A stretch of 58,286 bases of DNA, taken from the NCBI GenBank assembly GCA_023375785.1, contig SZWC01001620.1, positions 196,764 through 255,049 of the forward strand. Direction: 5' to 3'. The position numbers and the translations under genes are program-made. The notes beneath the pieces are model-generated. The model was not told the origin of the DNA, searched no databases, and saw nothing but the letters and a program-made list of their open reading frames with translations. Numbering within the stretch: the first letter of the stretch is position 1; the number at the start of each line of letters is the position of its first letter. Positions 40,912 through 51,039 of this stretch are shown here, piece by piece. This stretch comes from Penium margaritaceum (taxonomy: Eukaryota > Streptophyta > Zygnematophyceae > Desmidiales > Peniaceae).

Positions 40912-41376
40912 AAGCGCCATTACATGCGGTTGTCGCGGGGCTCAAATCCCGCGACGACCGCATTTTTCTTCGTGGCCCAGAATGGGATTGGAAGCTTCGA
41001 GGAAGCTTACTAGAGCCTGCCTTGAGGATGGCACTTGGCAGTCTTAGGACGTGCCAAGTAGGATTGTAGGCTGAGCTTGGCTTTTGTGGAGCCACTGGAA
41101 GCAGAAGCATTATCAAAGCTCTGCAAGTACAAAAGCCTATACCCTGCATGCATCCATTTACATTTCTTGCCGTTGAGACTCCTCACAAAGTGTCCAGCCA
41201 AGGGTAGACACTAAAGACCTTCATGCGGACTTTGTGAGGTTGCAAACCAAACGAACATGAAGTGTGGATCCCTTGTTTGAGGGTGAAATGTTGTCTTGGT
41301 TGCAACACCAAGAGCGGTTGGCGGCCTCCCATGTCGGAAACTGTTTTCTAGACCATTGCTATCCGGCGCATTGACA
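40912..41376 (+). repeat. E8 3' LTR, truncated at its 5' side
   Basis: It aligns with 36583-37041 and ends GCGCATTGACA; CTTTC follows. The first about 190 bases are missing. The T-arm of the tRNA-like block is well kept near 40934-40957. Confidence 0.9.
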
Positions 41377-41381
41377 CTTTC

Positions 41382-41661
41382 TTAGGGCTTGCTTCTCCTT
41401 GTCTGTCACTTTCTTCTCCTCAACCACCTCTGTGCCCTTCATCAGGTCAATTAGTCCCTTGTGTGCAAGGTGGATCTCAGAGTGCCACCTCTGTAGTCCT
41501 AAGCATGGCCACCCCTGCAATCTTGCATCATCTCTGACTTTGTCTTCAGTGCCATGTTGTGCTTCTACTACCCGGGTCGTCATATGTTGACAGCGAGGTT
41601 GTCCAAAAAGCTCCTCCCGTCCACTGCAGAAGCTGGGAACATTTTTGGACCGGTCAGAGCC
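41382..41661 (-). pseudogene. gag: E5 gag N-terminal part and leader
   Basis: The minus strand encodes W-R-x-x-E-I-H-L-A-H-K-G-L-I-D-L-M-K-G near 41475, matching the Gag start of E3 (F-E-L-H-L-S-H-K-G-L-L-D-V-M). The leader between gag and PBS is short. E8 separates this from the rest of gag. Confidence 0.75.
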
Positions 41662-41676
41662 GTGGGCCCATAACCC
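41662..41676 (-). other. E5 primer-binding site, internal tRNA-iMet type
   Basis: GGGTTATGGGCCCAC on the minus strand, two bases after the 5' LTR. It has remained exact although the LTRs of E5 are strongly diverged. Confidence 0.85.
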
Positions 41677-41678
41677 TT

Positions 41679-42579
41679 TGTTGTAGATTGCGTTCCAATG
41701 TTCCCTAAAATCAGGCTAGGGTTTACGGATTTTTGGGGAAGTAATCTGAGAGGAAGCGTGAGCAATCTGGTCATCTCACAATGTATGAGCGGAATTCTGG
41801 TGAAATTCAGGAACATCGACAAATGAAAGAGCCAAGGATAAAGTTTTGTTGATTATTGAATAAAACACTTGTTGCAAGTTCACATGGCTTCTTCCAAGCT
41901 TTGCAATGCATCAATGAATGCATGATTCAGACAAGCCTAGAAGAAGTTACACCTGCTTTAGAGCAGGTCACACACCTACCAGATCCACCTAACACCACTT
42001 GTGGCGTCCTCGCGTCGCAGCACCTTCAGGCACACGAGAACATCCTACCTGGAGGCACATGTCCCTTGGCATGTGGTGTAGGTGTTCCCTGTACGGTTTG
42101 GAGGTGTGTCCGATTATTGAGTTTGGTGTTGGGATTTGACGGGGCTCAAAACCTGTCCGTGGACCTCCAGTCAGAATTTTGACCAAGTTCCTAAGCAACA
42201 AACTGTAACTTTTAGTCAGGGCCTAAAACCTGAATTCTGGTGAATACTCCAAGTAACAGCTTGAACTCTTGCAGAGTTATCCAGAGCAAGAATTCGTCAC
42301 TCACGTTGCGACACAATCCAAAGCCGTAGTTTAGTGCAGTCCATGAGCAACAAAACAGACTACAGAAAAAATAGTGAAATTCTGTCCAAACGTTTAACAT
42401 CCATAACTTTCTCAATTTTCAATTTAATTGAGGAACTCAAACTTATATGGATCCAGCTTGACTTCTTGCTTCACTGAAAGTGTCAGATGTAGATTTGGAG
42501 CACTGGGCAGGCCTGTAGAGGTTTTTGTAATCAATTCTCAAAACCTTGGCATGTGGAAGGGCAATCTTCCTCGACAACA
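41679..42579 (-). repeat. E5 5' LTR
   Basis: 901 bp; begins TGTTGTAGATTGC and ends TCGACAACA on the + strand. Aligns with 19576-20439 at visibly lower identity than any other pair here, and more distantly with the E3 LTR (for example around the TTTCTGGTC segment). Confidence 0.85.
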
Positions 42580-45300
42580 CTTGCCCCACCAACTACAGTA
42601 TGTTGCTCCCTTTCTTGACAGTGGCAGCTCAGCGGCAGCAAACATCACTTTGGAGACAGTGCTGCAGTCTTTGCTGCACAGTGCCAGCAATGTTTGCTTC
42701 TTCCACGGAGGCAGCAACAATGATGGCCGGCACTCCAACCTCAACTTGCCACTCAACCTTCTTGGCAATGGCCTTTCAACATCAACTGTAGTCGCCATGG
42801 ATGCCTTGCTTCTGTCTTAGCACAAAAGCATCAGCAGTATATACTCCAACTATCATGGCGGCAGCAGTGGCTGCTGTTGCACCAATTTTTCCTTGTGTTT
42901 TCCCTTCTCGGTAGCTGGCCTTAGTAGCAGCACCACTAGCCACGGGGGCCATGCTGTGGCCTTAGCAATAGCAGCAACAGCTGTCCAGCCACCTGTCTTT
43001 CATCAAAAATATTGCAAAGAGCAGCGGTTGTCTGCTGTCACCAAGACCTTTGTCAATCTGTCTTCTCCACCATTGACAGAACCTATGCGCACCTCACCAA
43101 CAGCCGCAGCTGAAAGGAACCATATCACAGACAAAATTGTAGCCTATGATGAGGAGCACAAGCGGGATTGGTTGATCAAATGCCGCCCGGACTACATGCT
43201 AGAGGAGGAGGAGTATGTTCCGATGAAATAATACGCCCTTGAGGAAGGAGAGGTTGAAAGATTGTGTGGAACAGCATCTGACAACTCTTAGTCACGCCAG
43301 GATGCGCCCCATATGATGTAGACGCCACCTGAGCAACATCCATTGCAAACTCCAGTAAGCCCGTCCAGTCCCATTAGGAACCATCACCAGCGACAATGTG
43401 TACACGTGGGCAGTATATGTGTAGCTCTCAAGGATACAGCTGCATCACGGTCCACAGCCATAGCAACACCTATTGAGTTGGCTGTCCTTACTGCTCCATT
43501 GGTGTTGTATGCTACCTCGCCTCTTCTACTGCTGCCACTGCTGTCTGACCTTGTAGCTTTAGTCACAGATGCCCTAGGCACTAACGTTGCCCTTGCTTCT
43601 GCATTTGCAGCAACCGCAGTTTGGAGAGCAGTGGCACCACTCTCTCAGTCACACTGGGAAATATGGCAATACCTGTTGTGAAAACAGCCCTGCAGGTCTC
43701 AGCAGCAGCAGATGCTGTCTCACCAGCAGCATGAGAAACAGGGCCATGAGACATTTTCTGATAATAATGCTGACCTTGTCATACCACATCTGCAGCCCAC
43801 CTTGCCTAAAATCTCAGTTTCTATTGGCGTCACTGCTGTCTTTGCCTCTGGAGTTGCATCTACCGCTGCCAGCACTGGCACTGGCACTAGCACTGACACT
43901 TGCAGTGGCACCTCTCCTTTCACAGTTGACCCCATTTCCACAGCAGTAGCTGCTGGAACATCCGTGGCCAAAGCACTGGTTCACCCACAGTCTTGGCCAT
44001 GCGACCTTGAAACTTCTCTCCCACGCCTCACTATCTCTCTTACCTTCTCCTCCTGGGAGGTTTCAATGCCTGGTCCCCGTGGGAACAGCTTTGGGAAGAA
44101 TACAATAAGGCTTACCCTCCTTTTATCCAATTCCCATCTGAGGAAGCACGGGAAAACATGTTCTCTCATTAAAGGCGGCCCCAAGAATCTCACTTATGAG
44201 ATTGGCACCTACAGCCCTGATCTGGTATGTAAAATCCTAGCAAATCCTGTTGGTGCCTATGCCCTAATTCAGTGCCACCATATTTTCAGTGGTCATGCTC
44301 TTTAAAGCGTACTCATTGTGCAATTCAACCAGCTCTCAATGCACTCCGATGAGACTTCCAGCACCTATTGGGCACGCAACCTTGCACCTTTGCGTAGTCT
44401 TGGCATAGCTACGCTTGGGAAGCTTCGTGATGTCATTGTGAACGGCTTCATCCGTGAGAATCGTGACATTTTTCTTGAAGTTAGGGTGTCCAGTTCCCCA
44501 AAAGTCACCTCTAGTCATTGGCACCCTGTGGGATTTCACCTCTAAGTGACTCACAAACTGGTGGAGTGTCATCCACTCCAAGAAGATTCACCAAGCAACC
44601 GTTCCAGTTCTAACTACAGCTCCACCTATCTTTGCATCTCCTTCCTCCTCATCTTCTACCTCCTCTTCCTGGATGTCGGCCACCTCTCTAGCTATTCAGG
44701 GCTTGGGAGAAGGGGGGAGGGGTTGTGACAAAGTTTAAAGAGGTAAGAAAAAGGGCCTTTTCCACAGTTGCCTTGGTCAAATATAGGATCAGTGACTTGC
44801 TTGAACCATGGCAAAAGTGGGAATTCTACTCAGAAGTACCCAATGTCTACTGATGATGCTCGCTTGGCCTCCGCCATACACTTTAATTGCGCTCCAGACT
44901 ATTGGAAGCGACAAGACAGCCTCAACAATGTCTTCATCCTCCTTGTCTTAAGCCTCATCTTCCATCCATCCCGTGGTCATCACCACTCCGACATATGTCA
45001 CCACCACTATAACTGTATGAGTTCCCCCTCACTATTCCGGGGGCTGGCCTCCTTCTTATGGCGGTCCTGCCTACCTTTGTCCACCATCTGAACCGTGCAT
45101 GCCCCCCTCGTAGTTCCATCCTCCAGGAAAGCCTTGGCAGGCTTTCAGCGTGATGATCACCCCTCAGCCTTGCAAGGATGAACATCTGATCTTATGCACG
45201 CTGTTTAGCATTGTTGTATTTTTGATAAAGGAGGTGAGAGTTTCATTGGTGAGCCGCTGTTCTGTGAGTCTGATGGAGCCCTTTGCAACATGTTTCCTAT
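42580..45300 (+). pseudogene. gag: E9 gag region, heavily decayed, Ala/Ser/Thr rich
   Basis: Host sequence of E5 resumes. Triplets such as GCA, CAG and ACA dominate 42600-43950. Two stretches look protein-like: E-E-H-K-R-D-W-L-I-K-C near 43150, and I-K-G-G-P-K-N-L-T-Y-E-I-G-T-Y near 44170. Around 44810 C-L-N-H-G-K-S-G-N-S-T-Q-K-Y is aligned with the copia knuckle C-x-x-C-G-K-S-G-H-x-x-x-x-C, with three of four ligands lost. From 44330 to 44800 and 45080 to 45470 I see no convincing domain. Function as Gag is inferred from position and the knuckle relic. Confidence 0.5.
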
Positions 45301-45473
45301 GTGTGTTCATGAATTTCTGCCTGTTGAAAATCTGCAGTGGATTGAGAACACGCAATCTGTCACCTTGTCTTCCTGTCTCACAGCCTATGGCCAGTCTTCC
45401 ACTCTCAATTCTCCTGTTGCCACTGTGTCTGTCAGTTGTACTCTATTGTATTTTTTCATTGTTTTGTGGTTTT

Positions 45474-46390
45474 TGGATTCTTAACTCTAGGCCTATTCAC
45501 CACATGAACTCTCTCTGTTCTTCCTTTGTCTCCCTCAGTCATGTTGGCACCATCCGATTTGCTTGTATAGTTTTGGGTTGGCCACAAACTGTTGAAGGCA
45601 TGGGGGCTATATGATTTGTGAAGCCTGGGGAGGAGCTTTTTCTCCCAGATGTTCTGTATGTTCCTGCTCTTGCAATCAGTCCTCTCTCTATCACAACACT
45701 TGAAATCAAGGCTTCAACTTCTCCACTAATCATGGTGTTGCCTGTGTGTCCCTTTGTTCCACTGGTTGTTTCCTGAATTGGAACACTCTGTGTGCCCTTG
45801 TTTCACCCACAACCTCCACATCTGCATTTGAGCACGTTGCACACTCTCTCACACCTGTACACTCCGCCCTTCTACACTGCCGCCTCAGTCACATCCACAC
45901 TGTTGTCATTGACACCTCTTTATGCACTCAGCCTGCCAATGGCCTAGATCCCTATATCTTTCCTCTCCCCCACTCCTCAGACTCTTTTTTCTATGCACAG
46001 GAAAGAATGCATTACTCGCTTTCCTCCACCTCTGAGCATTGTATTCTCCACCCTCTTCATCTGCTGTATGCTGATTTCATGAGGGCTCTATTTCATGACG
46101 TCCCGGGGGGGGGGGGGGGGGGGGGGGGTCTTATTCCAGTGCCTAACTGATGACTTTTGTCGCATGCACTGGGTCTTTTCCTTGTGCCAAAGAGCAGTGT
46201 CTGTGGTGTCAACGACACCACAGACATTGAGTTGTTGTGCCTTTCATTTTTTTTGGCTTTTGAACATGTTGGTGAGTTTTTGGGTCCCACGACAAACTTT
46301 CTTGCATCCTTGGGTGTGTGTAAGGAGGCCTCCACCCTGTACACTCCACGAAAGTGGAGTTTCATAACGTTAGAGCTGCACATTTGTTGA
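45474..46390 (+). pseudogene. pol: E9 protease and integrase, decayed
   Basis: W-I-L-N-S-R-P-I-H-H-M at 45474-45506 is the copia protease start W-I-L-D-S-G with catalytic Asp to Asn and Gly to Arg. L-F-L-P-D-V-L-Y-V-P-A-L near 45640 is the linker motif before integrase. S-A-L-L-H-C-R-L-S-H near 45868 recalls the zinc-binding W-H-x-R-L-G-H. After a 24-base poly-G run (46105-46128) integrase D-D-F-C-R-M-H-W-V-F follows at 46149 with a frame change. Later integrase is not readable. Confidence 0.75.
46105..46128. repeat. Poly-G run, 24 bases
   Basis: Twenty-four G residues interrupt E9 integrase where relatives encode about ten residues around G-G-x-x-Y. The run is preceded by CCC. It is either an expanded homopolymer or a sequencing/assembly artefact. 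Confidence 0.9.
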
Positions 46391-47355
46391 CAGAGTTGGC
46401 ATCCTTCTCACTGCTTCTGGTCTTGAGCCCCTGTTCTCTTGTGAAGCCATGTCCTTCATGACATGGGTCTGGAACCATGTTCCACATGGTTCATTCCTTG
46501 GCCATTCCACCCCAAGTCACGTGATGCTCTCTTCTTTGAGGAAGTTTTCTTGCATGATATGCCCCTTTGAGCCCAGCCACCCTCTCTTTCTTTGCTTCAT
46601 CGTCTTGGTGGAGGTGCACCTTGTTCTGCCTCCGATCTCAGGTCCGGTTCCCTCTACGTCATCCAACCCCTCCTGTGCTCTACCACTGCCACTGACTGTC
46701 TCCTCCCCTATAGATATCTCTCGCCCTTCCTCAGAGTTGGCTTGGTCTCCTACTGGGTCACAGTCAGATTCAGAGTCCGAGTCTTGTGCACTGCCTTCGG
46801 GTGCTGCGCAGGGTGCTCACCGTCCACATCTTGAGTCATCTGCGTCATCTCTCCCGGTCCTCAAGATTCCATCACCACCAGTCATAGATGCTCAATCACC
46901 ACCTTTTTCTCAGTCCATTGCACCTTTGTCTCAATCTGGGACTGCTCCTGAGCCTATGCCTTATGTCTGTGGAGAGAGGCTTTGTGCTCTTGCCTCAGAG
47001 CCCTCCTCACAGAAAACCATATGCTCTGGTACATCACAGCCCTCAGCTGCACCTAGCTGCTGTCCACCTAGCCTCGACACTCTTGGTGTTTCTAGACGCA
47101 TTGTCCATCCAAGCACTCTTCTCGGATACTCCTTCACTTTTCAGGAATTTCAGTGTGAGGATAACTGTTTAACATCTGGTTATGTTGCTACGTTCTCTAC
47201 AACCAGCAGTCTCTCTCCGCTTCCCCTTTAGCCCATGACATTTTTTCAGGCTTGAGAAGTAGTTGTTGCTGCGCTCTCAGAGAAATCCATACAAAAAGAA
47301 CTTGATGCTCTCAAGGAGCATGATTTCTGTGAGCTGGTTGATTTTTTCAGTTGTA
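46391..47355 (+). pseudogene. pol: E9 integrase-reverse transcriptase linker
   Basis: An open frame of 260 codons (46449-47231) is Ser/Pro-rich with an S-D-S-E-S-E-S acidic core near 46765, typical in composition and place of the copia linker. It begins after a destroyed integrase C-terminus (F-L-G-H-S-T-P-S near 46495). Near 47270 it passes into E-V-V-V-A-A-L-S-E-K-S-I-Q-K-E-L-D-A-L and E-H-D-F-C-E-L-V-D, which aligns with the E-L-D-A-L and W-x-L-V-D block before reverse transcriptase. E10 then interrupts. Confidence 0.7.
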
Positions 47356-48046
47356 TGCCTCTGTCAAGGCAAAACAACTACCGGGTTTTCCTGTCCCAAG
47401 AATAGCTGGGCTCTCTGCGAGGTAAACCATCGGCCTCGCTCAATAAGGTTCACCTTCAAGGAGAACCATTCTGGTTAAACGGCTTTGTCGGCATATGACC
47501 ACTGAAGCATAAACCAGGATTACCCCTTACAAATGTGCTCGTGTCACTATCGCTTACGGCTAGCGGAGAAGAAGTCGTTGTCCTTTCATGCTTTGTTGTG
47601 TACTGAGAACTCTATGACTTACATGGAGGATGTTCATTCCTTCCACAAGTTTAACCCAAAACAGTGCTGCTCATCCTGTTCACCTTCATTTCAGTGGCCT
47701 AGCCGCCGTATCTTTGCTTTGCCCATTCCTCTCTCACTTCCTCTCCGCCATCCAATCTGGATTCTCACTCTTGCATCCCTTCACTCCATCACTCTCACCT
47801 CTCCGCCCGGCTCTGCTCATCACATCGAGTCATCCTCCTCTGCTCCAAGATTCTCTCACCACACCCCTGCGTACTCTCCTCTATATCAATCTACCTCGGC
47901 TTCCACCATCCTAAGCCTCATTTGTGCCAAACTATGTGGTCTCTTACACAGCTCTTTGTGTTTTTCATCCTTTCACGTTTTCGTACTCTTTGCTACTTCT
48001 GCCTGCTTTTTCCATCACTCCCTCGGATTCCCCACTTATTGTGACA
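47356..48046 (+). repeat. E10 5' LTR
   Basis: About 690 bp, pyrimidine-rich. Aligns with 50353-51039 with many substitutions; landmarks shared are the GGATTACCC and CGGCTAGCGGAGAAGAAG segments. Confidence 0.82.
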
Positions 48047-49889
48047 TGGTATGAGAGCATCAGGCAACATCACCTGGTGTGTGCTGACCAATTCATCACT
48101 TCACCGCCTTCATTACTGTTCTCCGCCGTCAGCGTCTCCTCAGCCATTGTTTTCTGCCACTCCCCTCGCCTACACCATCTCTGCCGCCACACCCTAAGCT
48201 CCAGTCTCCACAACTGCACCATTGAATAAAGGACAACGTATCTCTCTGCTCCTCTTCACCCGAATGTGGTTGTTTGTGCCCTCAGTCCTCAACGCATGTA
48301 CTCATCCCCTCGCCCTTCTTCAGCTTCATCAACATCTGAAGTCAGCAGTACTGTCTCACCTCACTTCACCAGCTTTGGCGGTACTCATCACCGTGATTCG
48401 GCCCTGCGTCCAAACAAGCATCCATGGCAACGTCCAGCCTCATTAGTCACCAGAAACCGAAAGCAAAATCCAAGCCACTCTCTTTTGCTCTGTTTAATGA
48501 AGCATCCTGCCACTTTCTTCTATCTACTTCTATCCGCATGCATTACCTTGCTCTAGCCCCGTCCTCTGTAGTTCCTGCACTCCTGCCTTTCATCTTCTGC
48601 TCCTACTGGATCCCGTGACTATGTGGCACGGTCACCGATTCTACGTCGTCTCTGCCTCCCACAGCGCACTCAGTTTCTCGTCCATTACCTGCCTCCACAT
48701 CCACCCACCTTTGCTCCATCTACATCATATTCATCCCCGCCATCCTCCTCGCCTTCTTGTATTGGCATCCTCTTGGGCTGCCCTCTTGCACCGTCCTTCT
48801 TTGTCAAAGCACTTTTTCTCTCTCCTCCTCCTGCAGCAACCTCCTCTTCTCCTCTTTCCACGTTTACTTCATCGGCTTCATCTGCATCACCAGCTTCGTG
48901 CTCCACACTCCTCTCTTCTTCATCATCCATTTCAGCATCGTCCTCCTCCTCTGCATCCATCATCATCAATTATCTTCATCATCACCTGTAGTGCACATGG
49001 TTTCACCGCTGCACCTAAATTCATTAATCGATCCTCCGCCGCTATCAGCAGTCTGATCTCCGCTCGACAAAAGGATCCACTAGGCCCAACAGCCAATCTC
49101 ACGATGATCCGCATCCATGCCATCTCATCCTCTGCGCACGTGGTTTTCCCCTAAATCCAGTTCATCCATCATCTTCTGCCGCTATCCGCAATCATCCACT
49201 ACCATCTCCTCTGCTTGGCACATGGATCCGCCCAGTCAAACCGCCAACCTCGTTGCGACCTGCGTCCACGCCGCCCCATCATCAGCACATGCAGTTTGCC
49301 TCTGCGCCCAAAAATCCTCATCATCATTGAAACAATCATCAGCCTCTCTGCTCGGCAAAAGGTTCCGCCCGGTCCACTGCTAAAACTTGCAGTGACCTGC
49401 ATCCAAACTTTCATCATCATCACAGCGCTCACGAGGTTGATCCATGCGTCCATTTCTCCATCCTCATCCTCATCATCTTCCTTGTCTCTTCTCAACAAAG
49501 GCTCTGCACACGTCATTGTCACTTCCTATTCCCGTCATCAACCCTCACTGAAGGAAGTGGGTTATACAAGAGGCATGGCACCAGGGCACCGGACACTACC
49601 TGTCTCTCTGCTTGTCAGTCTCGCGTAAGCAGATGGCACAAGCCGTCACTCCTCTGGTCCTGACCTCATGAGCCCCCCTTGCTCTCCTCACCCATTATGG
49701 ACACAGAGAAGTCATGGTGCCAGCACACTCTCTGTGAGCGGCACAGTGGCAGCGCCGTCTATTCCACTGGTATTCCCCCTGTCTCCTACCTTAATCACCA
49801 GCAGCCACACCATCTCATGTCAGCAACCATGACAACACTTTCCTCTTCCTGGGATCACTGTCCCACTTTTGCAGCAGATGCCAGAAAAA
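48047..49889 (+). other. E10 PBS and pyrimidine-rich interior
   Basis: TGGTATGAGAGC (48047-48058) is the PBS. The following 1.8 kb is strongly C/T-rich on the + strand (CTCCTCCT, TCATCATC and similar runs). Open frames on the plus strand are Ser/Pro/Leu-rich and on the minus strand Asp/Glu-rich (48685-48969). These look like composition effects; no domain is recognised. Confidence 0.6.
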
Positions 49890-50340
49890 TTCTCAGCTGA
49901 ATAGTTGGCACTGTCCACAATGCACGCAGTATCAATGTTTACGAATACAATTTGGCAGATCTCCTCAAAGGAAAATACGATGAACTTCACAGTCCTCTGG
50001 GTCGCCTAAGAAACTACACCAGCACACTCAGCAAACTATGGGCCCAACTGATGTGTTGCCTTGCCTGAGTTTACCACTCCCTCGACTATCCAGAGGACAC
50101 AGCAACATAGTGCTGGTACTCACTCCAGCGCTATGCTTGGTTGAGAAGTTCCTTCCACCTTCACACTTTGTACAAAACTGTGTTCCTGAATCCTGCTGGA
50201 CATACTCAAGCTCTTCTTCATTCCAAAAGATGAAGAAACATGTTCTAGTCTACCCACGTGGAAGAGTGGAAGAAAACCTGAAATGAGAAAACCATTAAGG
50301 GTTTAATGAGAAACCCTTAAAGACGTGAGAAAATCAGTAA
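49890..50340 (+). pseudogene. E10 gag-like relic
   Basis: One frame reads N-L-A-D-L-L-K-G-K-Y-D-E-L near 49950, then L-R-N-Y-T-S-T-L-S-K-L-W-A-Q-L near 50010, a TGA near 50067, V-Y-H-S-L-D-Y-P-E-D near 50070, and V-F-L-N-P-A-G near 50182. Length and Leu/Trp pattern are protein-like and could be the helical part of a Gag, but no defined domain can be named. The homologue should be sought with a profile search. Confidence 0.4.
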
Positions 50341-50352
50341 GGGTGTAAAAAA

Positions 50353-51039
50353 TGCGCCTCTGTCAAGGCAGAACAACGACCTGGTTCACATTTCCCTTAG
50401 AAAAGCTAGGCTCTCTGCGAGGAAAACCATCAGCATTTCTCAATAAGGTTCACCTCCGAGGAGAACCATCCTAATCAAACGTCTTTGACGGCTTATGACC
50501 GTTGAAGATCAAGCCAGGATTACCCATAACGAATGCATTCATGTTTTTATCGCATACGGCTAGCGGAGAAGAAGCCGTTTCTCTTTGATGCTCTGTTGTA
50601 TACTAAGAACTCCGTCATGTACACAGAGGATGTTCATTCCCTTTGCAAGTTTAACCTGGAACAGTTCTGTGCATTCTACTTGGCTTTGGTTCCGCGGCCT
50701 AGTCTTTTCTCTGCCCATCCCTCTTTCACTTACTCTCCGCCATCCAATCTGATGTTTTTCTCTCGCATCCTTTTGCTCCGCTACTCTAGCTCCTCCTCTC
50801 AGCTTTGCTCATCACATTGAGTTGCTCTCCTCTGCTCCAACATTCTCTCACCGCATCCCTGCCTACTCTCCTCTATGCCGACATACCTCAGCTTCCACCG
50901 TCCTACGCCTCATTTGTGCCTGATTGTGTGGTCTCCTACACAGCTCCTCTGTATTCTTCATCCTTCTGCACTTCCGCACTATTCACTACTTCTGACTACT
51001 TTTGCCATCACTCGCTCGACTTTCCCATTTATTCTGACA
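50353..51039 (+). repeat. E10 3' LTR
   Basis: About 687 bp. E9 coding sequence resumes immediately after CTGACA at 51040. Confidence 0.82.

Larger units (their letters stand above)
36390..41376 (+). mobile_element. E8: decayed copia element of the E4 family, 3' deletion
   Basis: 5' LTR 36390-37041; 3' LTR remnant about 40912-41376. The TSD CTTTC is perfect (36385-36389, 41377-41381) and E5 gag is continuous across it. A deletion joins reverse transcriptase (K-R-Y-H-I, 40905) directly to the inside of the 3' LTR, removing RNase H, the polypurine tract and about 190 bases of LTR. Key motifs are lost: start ATG to CTG, knuckle Cys and His, protease D-S-G to D-S-D. LTR divergence is visibly greater than in E4. 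Confidence 0.93.
19576..42579 (-). mobile_element. E5: old Ty1/copia retrotransposon, host of E4, X/E6 and E8
   Basis: LTRs are 41679-42579 (5') and about 19576-20439 (3'). Coding fragments on the minus strand lie in the expected order: gag (41382-41660 and 36389-35600), protease, integrase (35063 and 29080-28423), linker, reverse transcriptase and RNase H (22395-20440). Three insertions separate them: E8, solo LTR X with E6 inside, and E4, each with its own TSD. The outer flanks read CTTCC and CTTGC, a possible TSD with one change. The LTRs differ strongly, so this is the oldest clear element of the central tower. It is related to E3. Confidence 0.88.
47356..51039 (+). mobile_element. E10: short copia-like LTR element without pol, nested in E9
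   Basis: Two repeats, about 47356-48046 and 50353-51039, share text from TGCCTCTGTCAAGG / TGCGCCTCTGTCAAGG to TTATTGTGACA / TTATTCTGACA. The left one is followed by TGGTATGAGAGC, a 3'-end tRNA-iMet PBS with one change. The right one is preceded by AAGGGTGTAAAAAA. E9 reverse transcriptase reads E-L-V-D before and V-P-L-G-W-K after. The TSD is unclear, so ends may be off by several bases. The 2.3-kb interior has a gag-like relic but no pol motif. Confidence 0.8.

Noticed and set aside
48685..48969. Minus-strand Asp/Glu-rich ORF, and long Ser/Pro ORFs on the plus strand at 47500-49600
   Set aside because: They mirror each other in a C/T-rich stretch of E10 and have no domain; composition keeps both strands open.
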